Assembly (NCBI GenBank): GCA_017412605.1
Contig: JAFPWY010000004.1
Location: 124,001 to 188,000 of the forward strand
Direction of reading: 5' to 3'
Length of the DNA: 64,000 bases
From: Fibrobacter sp.
GTDB lineage: Bacteria > Fibrobacterota > Fibrobacteria > Fibrobacterales > Fibrobacteraceae
Shown here: piece by piece, positions 1 through 8,693 of the stretch
Numbering within the stretch: the first letter of the stretch is position 1
Layout of the letters: every line of letters begins with the position of its first letter
Notes under the pieces: generated by a model
Told to the model about the DNA's origin: nothing
Database searches by the model: none
Seen by the model: the letters and a program-made list of their open reading frames with translations, nothing else
Made by a program: the position numbers and the translations under genes

Positions 1-1
1 C

Positions 2-883
2 TACAGTGCGCTCCGCAAGGAAAAGCCCGACGTATTGCACGTCCCGCACTGCAACGTGCCTCTTTTTTTCCGCGGCAAGATGATGGTGACCATCCACGAT
101 CTCACCCACCTTGTCTATCCGGAATTCCTGCCATCCAAGATTGTTCACCTGTATTTCAAGTTCATTTTCTGGTTCGTCTGCAAGCGAGCAAACCGCATCA
201 TGACGGATTCTGAAAGCACCAAGAACGACCTGATCCGCTTTTACAAGGCGGATGCAAGCAAGATGACGGTCGTTCCGCTGGGCGTTGGCAAGGAATTTGT
301 CCGCAAGAGTCGCGAAGAAGTCGACTACCTGTACGAAAAGTACAACATTCCCCGCGACAAGAAAATTCTGCTTTACGTCGGGAACCTGCTCCCCCACAAG
401 AACTTAAACATGCTCCTGGATGGTTTTGCCCGCATGCAGGGCCGTGAAGATTGCCGTCTCGTGCTTGTAGGCAAGGCTTTCGAAGGCCGCACGCGCGACA
501 CCCGTGAAAAGGACCTGGGAATCGAAGATCTCACCATCCACGCCGGCATGGTCAGCCAGGAAGACCTCGTGAACTTCTACAATCTAGCAGACCTGTTCGT
601 TCTCCCCTCGCTCTATGAAGGGTTCGGACTCCCCGTGCTCGAAGCGTTCGCCTGCGGTACGCCCGTGGCGTGTTCCCACGTTTCCTCGCTCCCCGAAGTC
701 GGTGGCGACGTGGCAAAGTACTTTGACCCGAAAAATCCCGAAAGCATTGCGCGCACCTTGGAAAGATCCATTGACGACAAGGGAAAATACGACAAAGAGA
801 TTGACGCCTGGGTGAGCACGTTTACATGGGAAAACAGCGCCAAGCAAATTCGTGAAATAGCCACGGAACTTGCTGCAAAATAA
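2..883 (+). CDS. Glycosyltransferase family 4 protein, 5' end outside window
   Basis: The reading frame is open from the first bases of the window, so the gene starts upstream; 293 residues are visible. It is read as a GT-B fold, GT4-type retaining glycosyltransferase that uses a nucleotide sugar to build a surface glycan. Supporting motifs are 'VTIHDLTHLVYPEF' (acceptor-domain region typical of GT4 enzymes), the interdomain 'LLYVGNLLPHKNL' stretch, and near the C-terminus 'LPSLYEGFGLPVLEAF', containing the E-x7-E nucleotide-sugar motif. The gene runs into the flippase-like gene 9 bp downstream, suggesting an envelope glycan or lipid operon. The sugar and acceptor cannot be told from sequence. 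Confidence 0.85.
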   Translation, partial: YSALRKEKPDVLHVPHCNVPLFFRGKMMVTIHDLTHLVYPEFLPSKIVHLYFKFIFWFVCKRANRIMTDSESTKNDLIRFYKADASKMTVVPLGVGKEFVRKSREEVDYLYEKYNIPRDKKILLYVGNLLPHKNLNMLLDGFARMQGREDCRLVLVGKAFEGRTRDTREKDLGIEDLTIHAGMVSQEDLVNFYNLADLFVLPSLYEGFGLPVLEAFACGTPVACSHVSSLPEVGGDVAKYFDPKNPESIARTLERSIDDKGKYDKEIDAWVSTFTWENSAKQIREIATELAAK

Positions 884-892
884 AGGTACGGA

Positions 893-1837
893 ATGCAGCA
901 GGGCTCGGCAAAAAAGATTCTTTCCAACTTGTTGAAGGTCGCCATCAGCGTCGGCGGCCTCGCCTATATCTTCTGGAAAGTTCCATTTGCCGAGGTTTGC
1001 GGACACTGGACCGCACAGGCGCTGCCCTGGATACTGCTCATCCTGTTCTGTACCGTGTTCAGCATGATCATCCAGGCAAACCGCTGGCGAGGACTCTTGC
1101 TCGAAGAAGGCAAGAAGATAAAGTTCCGCACCTTTTACGCCTATATAGCCCTCGGATATTTTTTCAACAACCTGCTCCCGAGCGGATTCGGCGGTGACGC
1201 CGTCAAGACCATCGCCTTCGGCAAGCGCTTCGGAAACATCGCCAACTCGGTCGCAGCCGTCGCCATCTCGCGCGTGATGGGCCTCCTCGCCATGTTCCTC
1301 TGCTTCTTTGCGACGCTCCCCTTCGTCGTCGCACGTTACGACATCCCGGCCATCTACACCGGGGCCGTCTGCGCCGTTGCGCTCGTCTCCGTCCTCGTGA
1401 TTGTCGGCGGTCTATTCTCGGACAAGATAAAGCTCCCTGCAGGGCTTACCGCCAAGGTGCCATTCCTGCTCAAGTTGCAAGACGCATTCTCCATTTACCG
1501 CGGGTACAAGAAAGCATTCCTGCTTTCGGGACTCGATTCCATCTGGCTGCAGATTTCATCCATCGCCATCCACTACGCCTATTTCCAGGCAGTGGGCGTT
1601 CCCGTGGACCTTGCAACAATTACCGTATTCATGACCATCACCATCACGGTCTCGATGTTGCCGATTTCGGTGAACGGCATTGGTTTGCGCGAAGGCGTGA
1701 ACGTGAGTTTATTTACAGGCCTGCTCGGGATTCCCGCCGACATCGTCCTTGCGGCAGCGCTCATCGGCTACATTCCCATGCTGTTCCAGGCGGCACAAGG
1801 CGCAGCCGTGCTTGCCATTTACGGAAAAAAGAAATAA
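893..1837 (+). CDS. Flippase-like integral membrane protein (LPG synthase TM / UPF0104 family)
   Basis: A 314-residue polytopic membrane protein with about seven or eight hydrophobic segments. It matches the membrane part of lysylphosphatidylglycerol synthase-like proteins, seen in the 'NNLLPSGFGGDAVK' motif around residues 88-101 and the conserved 'R' and 'GLREG' positions near the C-terminus. Members are thought to move or modify lipid-linked substrates across the inner membrane. The ATG is preceded by AAAGG and follows the glycosyltransferase by 9 bp, so a shared role in glycolipid export is plausible but inferred. Confidence 0.75.
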   Translation: MQQGSAKKILSNLLKVAISVGGLAYIFWKVPFAEVCGHWTAQALPWILLILFCTVFSMIIQANRWRGLLLEEGKKIKFRTFYAYIALGYFFNNLLPSGFGGDAVKTIAFGKRFGNIANSVAAVAISRVMGLLAMFLCFFATLPFVVARYDIPAIYTGAVCAVALVSVLVIVGGLFSDKIKLPAGLTAKVPFLLKLQDAFSIYRGYKKAFLLSGLDSIWLQISSIAIHYAYFQAVGVPVDLATITVFMTITITVSMLPISVNGIGLREGVNVSLFTGLLGIPADIVLAAALIGYIPMLFQAAQGAAVLAIYGKKK

Positions 1838-1867
1838 AAAAATCCGCAGGATTTTCTCCAGCGGATT
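1834..1867 (-). terminator. Rho-independent terminator between convergent operons
   Basis: A 7-bp inverted repeat AATCCGC/GCGGATT (1841-1847 and 1861-1867) is followed on the minus strand by a run of T. It would end the der-plsY-gpsA transcript; the same hairpin could also slow transcripts arriving from the plus-strand genes. Confidence 0.6.
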
Positions 1868-1908
1868 CTTCTACAACATCACTTAAGTGAAACGATTTTT
1901 CGTCTTTC

Positions 1909-2940
1909 TTATTCCCACACTTCGGTTTTGAGTTCGCGGTCCCACATGGCCTTGATGACATCGTCCACATTCTTGCCCTCAAAGAGGAGAGCATGGACGG
2001 CATTCACAATAGGCATTTCGACACCGAGCTTGTCAGCAAGGGCCTTGGTGCTCTTGCAGGTGGGCACGCCTTCGGCCACCATCTTCATGCCGGCGAGAAC
2101 TTGTTCAATCGTCTCGCCCTTACCGATGTGTTCGCCCACATAGCGGTTACGGCTATGCTGCGAAAGGCAGGTCACGATAAGGTCGCCCATACCCGCAAGC
2201 CCTGCAAAAGTTTCGGGCTTGGCGCCAAGCGCCTTGCCCAGGCGGCACATTTCCGCCTGGCCGCGGGTAAGAATCGCTGCACGGGAATTATCGCCAATCT
2301 TGTACTTGCCGCTCGCCTCGAGTCCGTAGAGCACGCCGGAGGCAATCGCAATCACGTTCTTCACAGAACCGCAAAGTTCCACGCCCACGATATCGGTGGA
2401 GCTGTAGACTCGCAGGTAAGAGCAGCTCATGACTTTCTGAACAAATTTTGCAGACTCCTCGTTCACGCAGGCGGCCACGATAGCCGTGAGGATATGGCGG
2501 CTAACTTCTTCAGCATGAGACGGACCGCTGAAAGCAACCATCTTGTCGTCAGTAAGCCAGGGAACGTTTTCAAGGAGCACTTCGCTCATCAGCTGGTTCG
2601 TGCCTTCAAGAATACCCTTGGTCGCACAGACTACAATCGGTTCCTTGCCCTTCACCGGGGTCCACTTGCCCAAATTCTTGGCAACACCGCCCATAAACTG
2701 CGAAGGAACCACAATAAGAACCATGTCGCAGCCTTCAAGAGCAGCATTCATGTCGGTCGTGTACTTAAAATCAGCCGGGAAAATCACACCAGGCAGTTTG
2801 TCCTTATACTGGTGCTCCGTCGAAAGCAGGTCAACTTCAGCCTGAGAGTTCGTCCAAAAGGACACATCGCACTTATTTTCGTAAACCACTTGGCCAAGAG
2901 TTAAGCCCCAGCCGCCTGTACCTAAAACTGTAACCTTCAT
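1909..2940 (-). CDS. gpsA: NAD(P)H-dependent glycerol-3-phosphate dehydrogenase
   Basis: This 343-residue cytosolic enzyme reduces dihydroxyacetone phosphate to sn-glycerol-3-phosphate, the backbone of phospholipids. The N-terminal dinucleotide-binding motif 'GTGGWGLTLG' sits at residues 7-16. 'VCATKGI', 'GVELCGSVKNVIAIASG' (with the catalytic Lys) and 'GLAGMGDLIVTC' follow in the order expected for GpsA. Length is normal. It lies 22 bp downstream of plsY, whose product uses the glycerol-3-phosphate, so the two steps are co-expressed. The ATG has an AGGAAAGGAA ribosome-binding site. Confidence 0.96.
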   Translation of the reverse strand: MKVTVLGTGGWGLTLGQVVYENKCDVSFWTNSQAEVDLLSTEHQYKDKLPGVIFPADFKYTTDMNAALEGCDMVLIVVPSQFMGGVAKNLGKWTPVKGKEPIVVCATKGILEGTNQLMSEVLLENVPWLTDDKMVAFSGPSHAEEVSRHILTAIVAACVNEESAKFVQKVMSCSYLRVYSSTDIVGVELCGSVKNVIAIASGVLYGLEASGKYKIGDNSRAAILTRGQAEMCRLGKALGAKPETFAGLAGMGDLIVTCLSQHSRNRYVGEHIGKGETIEQVLAGMKMVAEGVPTCKSTKALADKLGVEMPIVNAVHALLFEGKNVDDVIKAMWDRELKTEVWE

Positions 2941-2962
2941 AATGAAATTCCTTTCCTACAAT

Positions 2963-3631
2963 CTACTTTTTTCTCTTGCTTCCAAATCCGTTTTCAGTGC
3001 CGTTCATGAGACGCTTGATATTCGCCCTATGCTTAACTATAACAAAAACCGCGACCAAAAGGCAAGTAATCCACAGTCCCAAATTGATTTTTTCGGGCGG
3101 AAACGGCATTTCGAAGTATCCGAGTGTCGAAATGACACCAAGCGCGACGCAGGCGCCGATGCTCCCGACCGAGACGTACTTCGTCGTGGCAGTCAGCACG
3201 ACCCATACGCCGAAACTCGCAAGTGCGGTAATCGGGCAAAGCGCAAGGAACACGCCGAGCGCGGCAAGCACGCCCTTACCCCCACGGAACCCGGCAAAGC
3301 AAGTGAAGCTGTGACCGAGAATCACAAGAATACCCGCCACCAGCGGAATCCAGTGCGAATAGTCCGCACCACCTGCAGCCACCTGCATTTCGCAGAGCCG
3401 CATGGCAATCCACGGGCCAAAGAATCCCTTGAGCAAGTCCAGGAACACCACAGGAAGCGCAGGTTTCCAGCCCAACACGCGGAACGTGTTGGTGAGCCCC
3501 GCATTCTTGGAGCCGTAGTCCCTAATGTCGAACGCGCGGCCCTTTGCGAGTTTTGCTATCCAGATCGCGCTGGGGATCGACCCCAGCAAGTACGCTATTG
3601 GAAGACTCAGTAAACTGTGCAAGTTCTTCAT
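2963..3631 (-). CDS. plsY: Acyl-phosphate glycerol-3-phosphate acyltransferase PlsY
   Basis: A 222-residue inner-membrane enzyme that transfers an acyl group from acyl-phosphate to glycerol-3-phosphate, giving lysophosphatidate. Family motifs are all present: 'AYLLGSIPSA' (about residues 13-22), 'GSKNAGLTNTFRVLG' (40-54) and 'GHSF...GGKG' (106-120). The family normally begins a few residues before the AYLLGSIP motif, so the ATG at 3631 is close to the true start even though it lies 110 bp inside the der reading frame. The next gene, gpsA, makes its substrate. Confidence 0.93.
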   Translation of the reverse strand: MKNLHSLLSLPIAYLLGSIPSAIWIAKLAKGRAFDIRDYGSKNAGLTNTFRVLGWKPALPVVFLDLLKGFFGPWIAMRLCEMQVAAGGADYSHWIPLVAGILVILGHSFTCFAGFRGGKGVLAALGVFLALCPITALASFGVWVVLTATTKYVSVGSIGACVALGVISTLGYFEMPFPPEKINLGLWITCLLVAVFVIVKHRANIKRLMNGTENGFGSKRKK

Positions 3632-4964
3632 CCTTTCTGAGAGTTAACTTCTGGTCGAAATTCAGGCGGAGCGGAGCGCCCTGCAACTGGAATTCCTCAT
3701 AAAACTTCTTGAGCAAGTAACGCTTGTACGACTCGTCCACCAATTCCGGTGTACGGGTCTCGATGGCGATGACGGGCGGTTCCACCATAATCTGGCAGGC
3801 GCGGGTCAGCGCGACAACGCGGGCATTGTGGCTCGGAGGAGCCTTTTCCTGCAAGAAATTTGCAAAGCTTTCGGCGACACGGTCACGACCGAGCACACGG
3901 CGGCAGTTGGCATAGACCGTCTGGATGGCCTGGATAACGCGGTTCACGCGCTGGCCTTCCTTGGCGCTGATCGAGATAATCGGAACGTATTCGAGCATCG
4001 GCTCGCGTTCGAGGAATTCCTTCACCATGTGGTCAAAAGACTTGTCGTTCTTATTCGGGAGGATATCCCACTTGTTCAAGACGACCACGAGCCCCTTGCC
4101 GGCCTTGCGGATTTCGGTAATGATGCGGTAGTCCTGGATTTCCAGGCCACGGGTGCAGTCCACCATCAACACGGACACGTCGGAACGGCGGATGCTTTCG
4201 AGTGTGCGCATGTTGCTGAACGTTTCCACCTCGTCCTCGACCTTGGCCTTCTTACGGAGCCCGGCCGTATCGGTCACCACGAACTTCTGGCCGTCGACTA
4301 CAAAATCGCAGTCGATGGAATCGCGGGTCGTTCCGGGAATATCGGAGACCACGGCGCGTTCCTCGCGCAAGAGGCAGTTCAGCAGAGTGCTCTTGCCGGC
4401 GTTCGGGCGACCAAGGATGGCAAAGCGGACGGGACGTTCCTCGCGGCGTTCACCCAGCACGGGCGTCGGCAGCACGGAGATAACCTCGTCCAAAAGGCTC
4501 AGGCAGGCATAGCCTGTCAGCGCACTGATGGTGCGAGGTTGACCAAAACCGAGCTTCAGGAACTCATAGCTTTCCTGACGGTCACGCTGGTTTTCGCTCT
4601 TGTTCGCGACCAGGATGACCTTCTTGTCGAGCTTGCGGACAAGGCGGGCGAACTGCTGGTCGAGCTTGGTGATGCCCACGCGGACATCCACCATGAAAAG
4701 CACCAGGTCCGATTCGTTCACGGCATTAAAAATCTGCTTACGGACGCTATCCGCAAGGACGTCGATGGAATCGTCCGGCAGGAATCCGCCGGTATCCACG
4801 ACAACAAACTCATGGCCCTTGTAGTTCGCATTCTGGTAATGGCGGTCGCGGGTCACACCGTCACGGTCGCTCACGACTGCTGCCCTACGGCCAAGGATGC
4901 GGTTAAACAAGGAGGACTTCCCTACGTTCGGACGTCCGATAATGCAAACTACGGGTAATTTCAT
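3522..4964 (-). CDS. der: GTPase Der (EngA), 50S ribosome assembly
   Basis: A double-GTPase needed for maturation of the large ribosomal subunit; 480 residues from the ATG at 4964 (GAGGG just upstream; a TTG three codons earlier is also possible). Two G domains occur in tandem, with P-loops 'GRPNVGKSS' and 'GRPNAGKST', switch motifs 'DTGG' and 'DTAG', and the KH-like C-terminal domain. The G4 motif is canonical NKWD in the second domain but reads NKSE in the first. The last roughly 37 residues lie beyond the usual end of the family and are encoded in the same DNA as the plsY start, in another frame. Confidence 0.95.
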   Translation of the reverse strand: MKLPVVCIIGRPNVGKSSLFNRILGRRAAVVSDRDGVTRDRHYQNANYKGHEFVVVDTGGFLPDDSIDVLADSVRKQIFNAVNESDLVLFMVDVRVGITKLDQQFARLVRKLDKKVILVANKSENQRDRQESYEFLKLGFGQPRTISALTGYACLSLLDEVISVLPTPVLGERREERPVRFAILGRPNAGKSTLLNCLLREERAVVSDIPGTTRDSIDCDFVVDGQKFVVTDTAGLRKKAKVEDEVETFSNMRTLESIRRSDVSVLMVDCTRGLEIQDYRIITEIRKAGKGLVVVLNKWDILPNKNDKSFDHMVKEFLEREPMLEYVPIISISAKEGQRVNRVIQAIQTVYANCRRVLGRDRVAESFANFLQEKAPPSHNARVVALTRACQIMVEPPVIAIETRTPELVDESYKRYLLKKFYEEFQLQGAPLRLNFDQKLTLRKDEELAQFTESSNSVLAGVDPQRDLDSKTRKGPRVRH

Positions 4965-4984
4965 CGCCCTCAAATATAGAAATT

Positions 4985-5019
4985 GTGGCTAGTGGTTGGT
5001 GGTTTGTGGCTAGTGGTTA
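4985..5019. repeat. Heptanucleotide tandem array, GTGGYTN x5
   Basis: Five head-to-tail 7-bp units (GTGGCTA, GTGGTTG, GTGGTTT, GTGGCTA, GTGGTTA) fill the start of the divergent der/aroE intergenic region (4965-5132). The remaining intergenic DNA is AT-rich and must hold both promoters; no clear boxes were assigned. The 7-bp period is shared with arrays of other sequence elsewhere in the window. Confidence 0.85.
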
Positions 5020-5132
5020 GGGAATAACCCCATTTATTTATCACCCTATCCTCTTCTACCCAGAATAATATATCTTTGTAATGGATTTATTTAGAGTTTT
5101 TCCCCAGGTGGGAAAGACATAGCGAGGATATA

Positions 5133-6014
5133 TTGGCTTCCATAAACGGAAAGACAGAAACGCTCTGCATTTTCGGGCAACCCGTCGGGCACAGCAAGTC
5201 TCCGCTGATGCACAATGCGCTGTTCAAAGAGCTCGGCATCAACGCGGCATACCTGCCCTACGCCCCTGAAGGCAAAGACTTTGACGAGGCCATACGCGGA
5301 TTCAAGGCTATGAAGTTCCGCGGGGCAAACGTCACCATACCGTACAAGACTCAATTCATCGATACCGCGACGGGAGCACCTCGCCTTGTCGACGAGCTCA
5401 GCCCCATCAGCCGCTTCACGGGTAGCGTGAACACGCTTTACTGGAAAGACGGCATTGTCGGCGGCACCCTGTGCGGGACAACGACAGACCCCTACGGCTG
5501 CATCAGGAATCTGGAAGAACACGGCGTGGAACCGAGCAACACGACTGTCGCCCTACTCGGGAACGGCGGTGCAGCAAAGGCCATCGCCTACACTCTGGTG
5601 GAACAGGGCAACAAGCTCACCATCGTCTGCCGCAGCAGGGAAAAAGGCGAAGCACTGGCCAAAGGTTTAGGCGAAGGCGTCCAGGTGGTCACCTTCTCCG
5701 AATTTGCCGACGTGTCTGCCAACAACAAGATTATCATCAATGCGACATCGGTGGGCATGAGCCCCAATGTTGATGAAAGCCCACTCCCGGCAGAATGCCT
5801 GCACAGCGACCAGGTGGTCTGCGACATCGTCTACACGCCTCCGCGCACAAAACTTTTGCAAATGGCCGAGGCCAAGGGATGCAAGATTGTCACGGGCGAA
5901 GGCATGCTGGTCCACCAGGGCCTCGAAAGTTTCAAAAAATGGTTTCCCGCAGAGACCGCAAACCAAACAACAAGTTTCCTCGTGAAAGTCATGCGCAAGG
6001 GATTACAGGATTAA
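5133..6014 (+). CDS. aroE: Shikimate dehydrogenase
   Basis: A 293-residue NADPH-dependent enzyme that reduces 3-dehydroshikimate to shikimate in chorismate synthesis. Substrate-site motifs 'GHSKSP' (19-24) and 'NVTIPYK' (66-72, with the catalytic Lys), the nucleotide loop 'GNGGAAKA' (143-150), 'NATSVGM' and the terminal 'GEGMLVHQG' are all present. The start is a TTG at 5133 with GCGAGGA upstream; it places the first motif at the usual distance. aroK-aroB starts 1 bp after the stop, giving a compact shikimate operon. Confidence 0.95.
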   Translation: MASINGKTETLCIFGQPVGHSKSPLMHNALFKELGINAAYLPYAPEGKDFDEAIRGFKAMKFRGANVTIPYKTQFIDTATGAPRLVDELSPISRFTGSVNTLYWKDGIVGGTLCGTTTDPYGCIRNLEEHGVEPSNTTVALLGNGGAAKAIAYTLVEQGNKLTIVCRSREKGEALAKGLGEGVQVVTFSEFADVSANNKIIINATSVGMSPNVDESPLPAECLHSDQVVCDIVYTPPRTKLLQMAEAKGCKIVTGEGMLVHQGLESFKKWFPAETANQTTSFLVKVMRKGLQD

Positions 6015-6015
6015 G

Positions 6016-7641
6016 ATGAAAAAGCATTTATTCTTCACCGGATTCATGGCCAGCGGCAAGAGCCGTACCGGCCGATCCCTGGCCGAACGTCTGGGTCGCC
6101 CGTTCATCGACACAGACAACGTTATCGTCGAGCGCGCAGGAAAGTCCATCAACGAAATTTTTGAACAGGACGGAGAAGCCGCATTCCGCAAGCTGGAGCA
6201 CGACGTCATCGCAGAAATTGTCAAAAGCAACAACCCGCACGTGATATCCCTCGGCGGCGGGGCGCTGACGCAGCCCGACAACCTCAAGATTATCCGCGAA
6301 AACGGGACCATCATCCGCCTGTGGGCCAAGCCCGAAGTCCTTTCGGAACGCATCGGGCGCAAGAACACGCGCCCGCTACTCGCAAATCTAAGCGACGAGG
6401 AACGCCTTGCAAAGATCAAGGTGATGCTCAAGGAAAGGGAAAAGAACTACGCCTGCGCCGACTTCAGCGTCGAAAGTTCCAACGAGAGCAGCGAGGGGCT
6501 TGTCATCGAGCATATCCTGCACATGCTGCGCTTCTGGGAAAACCACGCGCTGGATGTCTACCCCAGCGAAGGCGGACGCTACCCCATCTTCATCGGCAAG
6601 AATATCATCCCCGCGGCAGGCGCCATGCTGGAAGGCCTCCACCTCGCAGACGAATACGAATTCCTCATCTGCACGGACACTTCCATCGCAAAGGCTCAGC
6701 ACCAAACGCTCGCCGAACTGCGCGGGCAGGCAAGGCACTGCCCCATATTCAAGTTCCAGGCCGGTGAACGCAACAAGACCTTGCACAACCTGAACCAGCT
6801 TTTCAGCTTCATGCTGCACCGCGGCTTCACGCGCAAGAGCTGCCTCTTGCAAATGAGCGGCGGCGTCGTGGGCGACATGGCCGGTTTCGGTGCCGCTACC
6901 TACCAGCGCGGAATCCCGTTCATCCAGTTCCCGACAACGCTCCTTTCGATGGTCGACAGTTCCGTGGGCGGGAAGGTGGCCGTGAACCACCCCGAAGGCA
7001 AGAACATGATCGGTGCGTTCTACCAGCCCAAGGCGGTCGTCTGCGACATTGCCGTCTTGAAGACACTGCCCGAGAACGAATACCTGGCCGGTCTTGCCGA
7101 AATCGTCAAGTATGGCGTTATCTACGACGAAGAGTTCTTCGCCTACATGGAAAATAACGTAGAACAGATAAAGGCCCACGATTTCGAGACGCTCAAGCAC
7201 CTGATTTTCCGCAGTTGCCAAATCAAGGCGGAAGTCGTCGGCATCGACGAAAAGGAAAACGGGCTGAGGGCCATCCTGAATTATGGCCACACCTTCGGCC
7301 ATGCCATCGAGAAGCTGACCCACTATGAAAAATTCAGCCACGGCATCGCCGTAAGCCTCGGTATGCGCGTAGCGGCAAGGGCCGCCGTGCTGCTCGGCAA
7401 GATGGACAGCGCCGCGGAAGCCCGACAGAACGCCCTCCTGGACGCTCTCGGATTCCCGAAACATTTCGCAATTGACACGGAAGCCGCATGGGACGCCATG
7501 TCCATCGACAAGAAGGCCTCCAAGGGCAAGCGTGTCTACATTCTACCGACAAAAATTGGGACCGTCGAAAAGGTGGTCAATATCGACAAGGCGATTGTCG
7601 AAAATTCCTGGAAAGCCATCCAGGGGAGTTGTAGTGTATGA
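6016..7641 (+). CDS. aroKB: Fused shikimate kinase / 3-dehydroquinate synthase
   Basis: A 541-residue two-domain enzyme. Residues 1 to about 170 are shikimate kinase: Walker A 'GFMASGKSRTG' at 9-19, the 'DTD' motif, and 'SLGGGALTQ'. From about 178 onward is dehydroquinate synthase: the NAD-site 'SGGVVGDMAGFGA', 'PTTLLSMVDSSVGGK', and metal-binding 'GLAEIVKYGVI' and 'NYGHTFGHAIEK'. It therefore covers steps 2 and 5 of the pathway, with aroE (step 4) directly upstream. Both active sites look intact. The 3' end overlaps the next start by ATGA. Confidence 0.95.
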   Translation: MKKHLFFTGFMASGKSRTGRSLAERLGRPFIDTDNVIVERAGKSINEIFEQDGEAAFRKLEHDVIAEIVKSNNPHVISLGGGALTQPDNLKIIRENGTIIRLWAKPEVLSERIGRKNTRPLLANLSDEERLAKIKVMLKEREKNYACADFSVESSNESSEGLVIEHILHMLRFWENHALDVYPSEGGRYPIFIGKNIIPAAGAMLEGLHLADEYEFLICTDTSIAKAQHQTLAELRGQARHCPIFKFQAGERNKTLHNLNQLFSFMLHRGFTRKSCLLQMSGGVVGDMAGFGAATYQRGIPFIQFPTTLLSMVDSSVGGKVAVNHPEGKNMIGAFYQPKAVVCDIAVLKTLPENEYLAGLAEIVKYGVIYDEEFFAYMENNVEQIKAHDFETLKHLIFRSCQIKAEVVGIDEKENGLRAILNYGHTFGHAIEKLTHYEKFSHGIAVSLGMRVAARAAVLLGKMDSAAEARQNALLDALGFPKHFAIDTEAAWDAMSIDKKASKGKRVYILPTKIGTVEKVVNIDKAIVENSWKAIQGSCSV

Positions 7642-8618
7642 GTATCTTAGTCACAGGCGGAACGGGAGCCCTTGGCTTCCATATTCTATCCAGCCTAAAC
7701 GGAACATGTGAGTTATTCAGCTTCAGCGACGAACAGCCGCAACCATGGCAAAAAGTCGACGGGGTGGAATACCTCACGGGCAACCTGCTCAATTTCAGGG
7801 ATGTCCTCGAGATGATGCAGAAAGTGCAACCAACGCACATCTACCATCTCGCAAGCCAATCCTCGGTGGGGCTCAGCTACAAGAAGCCCTACGAGACGCT
7901 GAACATCAACCTGCTCGGTACGCAGACTCTGCTGGAAGCCGCGCGCCAGGTAGTGCCGCGGGCAAAGATCATGCTGCTCAGCAGTAGCGAAATTTACGGT
8001 CGCACCGAACAGCAATTAACTTATCTACACAAGGAGACCGACCTTCCCAACCCGCTCACGCCCTACGCGACATCGAAGGCCTGCATGGAACTGCTCGGAA
8101 ACCAGTTCCGAAACGCCCACGGGCTCCACATCGTATTCGTGCGTCCCTTCCACTTTACGGGTCCGCACCACAGTCGCCGTTTTGCCATTCCCTCCATCAC
8201 CTACCAGCTCGTAAAAATCAAGTATTACGGAGCCGAACCGGTCGTGTACAGCGGAAGCCTTGACATCAGCCGCGACGTGGTGGACGTGCGCGACGTTGCC
8301 CGCGGAATGATCCAGATTCTCGACACTGCCCCCTCCGGGGAAGTGTACAACATTTGCTGCGGGAAGGCGTACACGTTCCGCGAGCTCGTCGAAATGCTGG
8401 TGGACATCGCCGGCGTGAGCGTCGATTTCCGATTTGACCCGATTTTCGAGCGTTCCAACGACATCCCGCTGTTGATCGGCGACCCGGCAAAGATTTCGAG
8501 TATCGGCTGGAAACCCATGATTACCATAGAGGACAGCCTGACCGACCTATTCAACGAGATGGTGGTCCGCCGCCGCACAGAGCTCAAAATGGGCTACGGC
8601 AAGGACCTTCGCCTCTAA
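7638..8618 (+). CDS. NAD-dependent epimerase/dehydratase, GDP-4-keto-6-deoxymannose reductase-like
   Basis: A 326-residue extended short-chain dehydrogenase. Seen directly: Rossmann motif 'GGTGALG' (7-13), the 'SSSEIYG' serine region, the catalytic 'YATSK' (about 143-147), and 'RPFHFTGPHHSRRFAIPS', typical of enzymes acting on GDP-mannose derivatives (Rmd/Gmd group). It probably makes a deoxy-hexose nucleotide sugar for surface glycans; the exact sugar is uncertain. The 4-bp ATGA overlap with aroKB means translational coupling with shikimate genes, which is unexpected for its function. Confidence 0.75.
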   Translation: MSILVTGGTGALGFHILSSLNGTCELFSFSDEQPQPWQKVDGVEYLTGNLLNFRDVLEMMQKVQPTHIYHLASQSSVGLSYKKPYETLNINLLGTQTLLEAARQVVPRAKIMLLSSSEIYGRTEQQLTYLHKETDLPNPLTPYATSKACMELLGNQFRNAHGLHIVFVRPFHFTGPHHSRRFAIPSITYQLVKIKYYGAEPVVYSGSLDISRDVVDVRDVARGMIQILDTAPSGEVYNICCGKAYTFRELVEMLVDIAGVSVDFRFDPIFERSNDIPLLIGDPAKISSIGWKPMITIEDSLTDLFNEMVVRRRTELKMGYGKDLRL

Positions 8619-8640
8619 AAGAGACGACAAATAACAATAC

Positions 8641-8680
8641 GAGCGGATAAAGGGACAACCTTCACCCGCTTTCTTTTTTT
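8641..8680 (+). terminator. Rho-independent terminator after the aro operon
   Basis: Stem AGCGG/CCGCT (8642-8646 with 8666-8670), with an inner AAGG/CCTT pairing, is followed by TTCTTTTTTT. It separates the aro operon from the next gene, 14 bp further on. Confidence 0.65.
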
Positions 8681-8693
8681 ATTTTTATACCTG

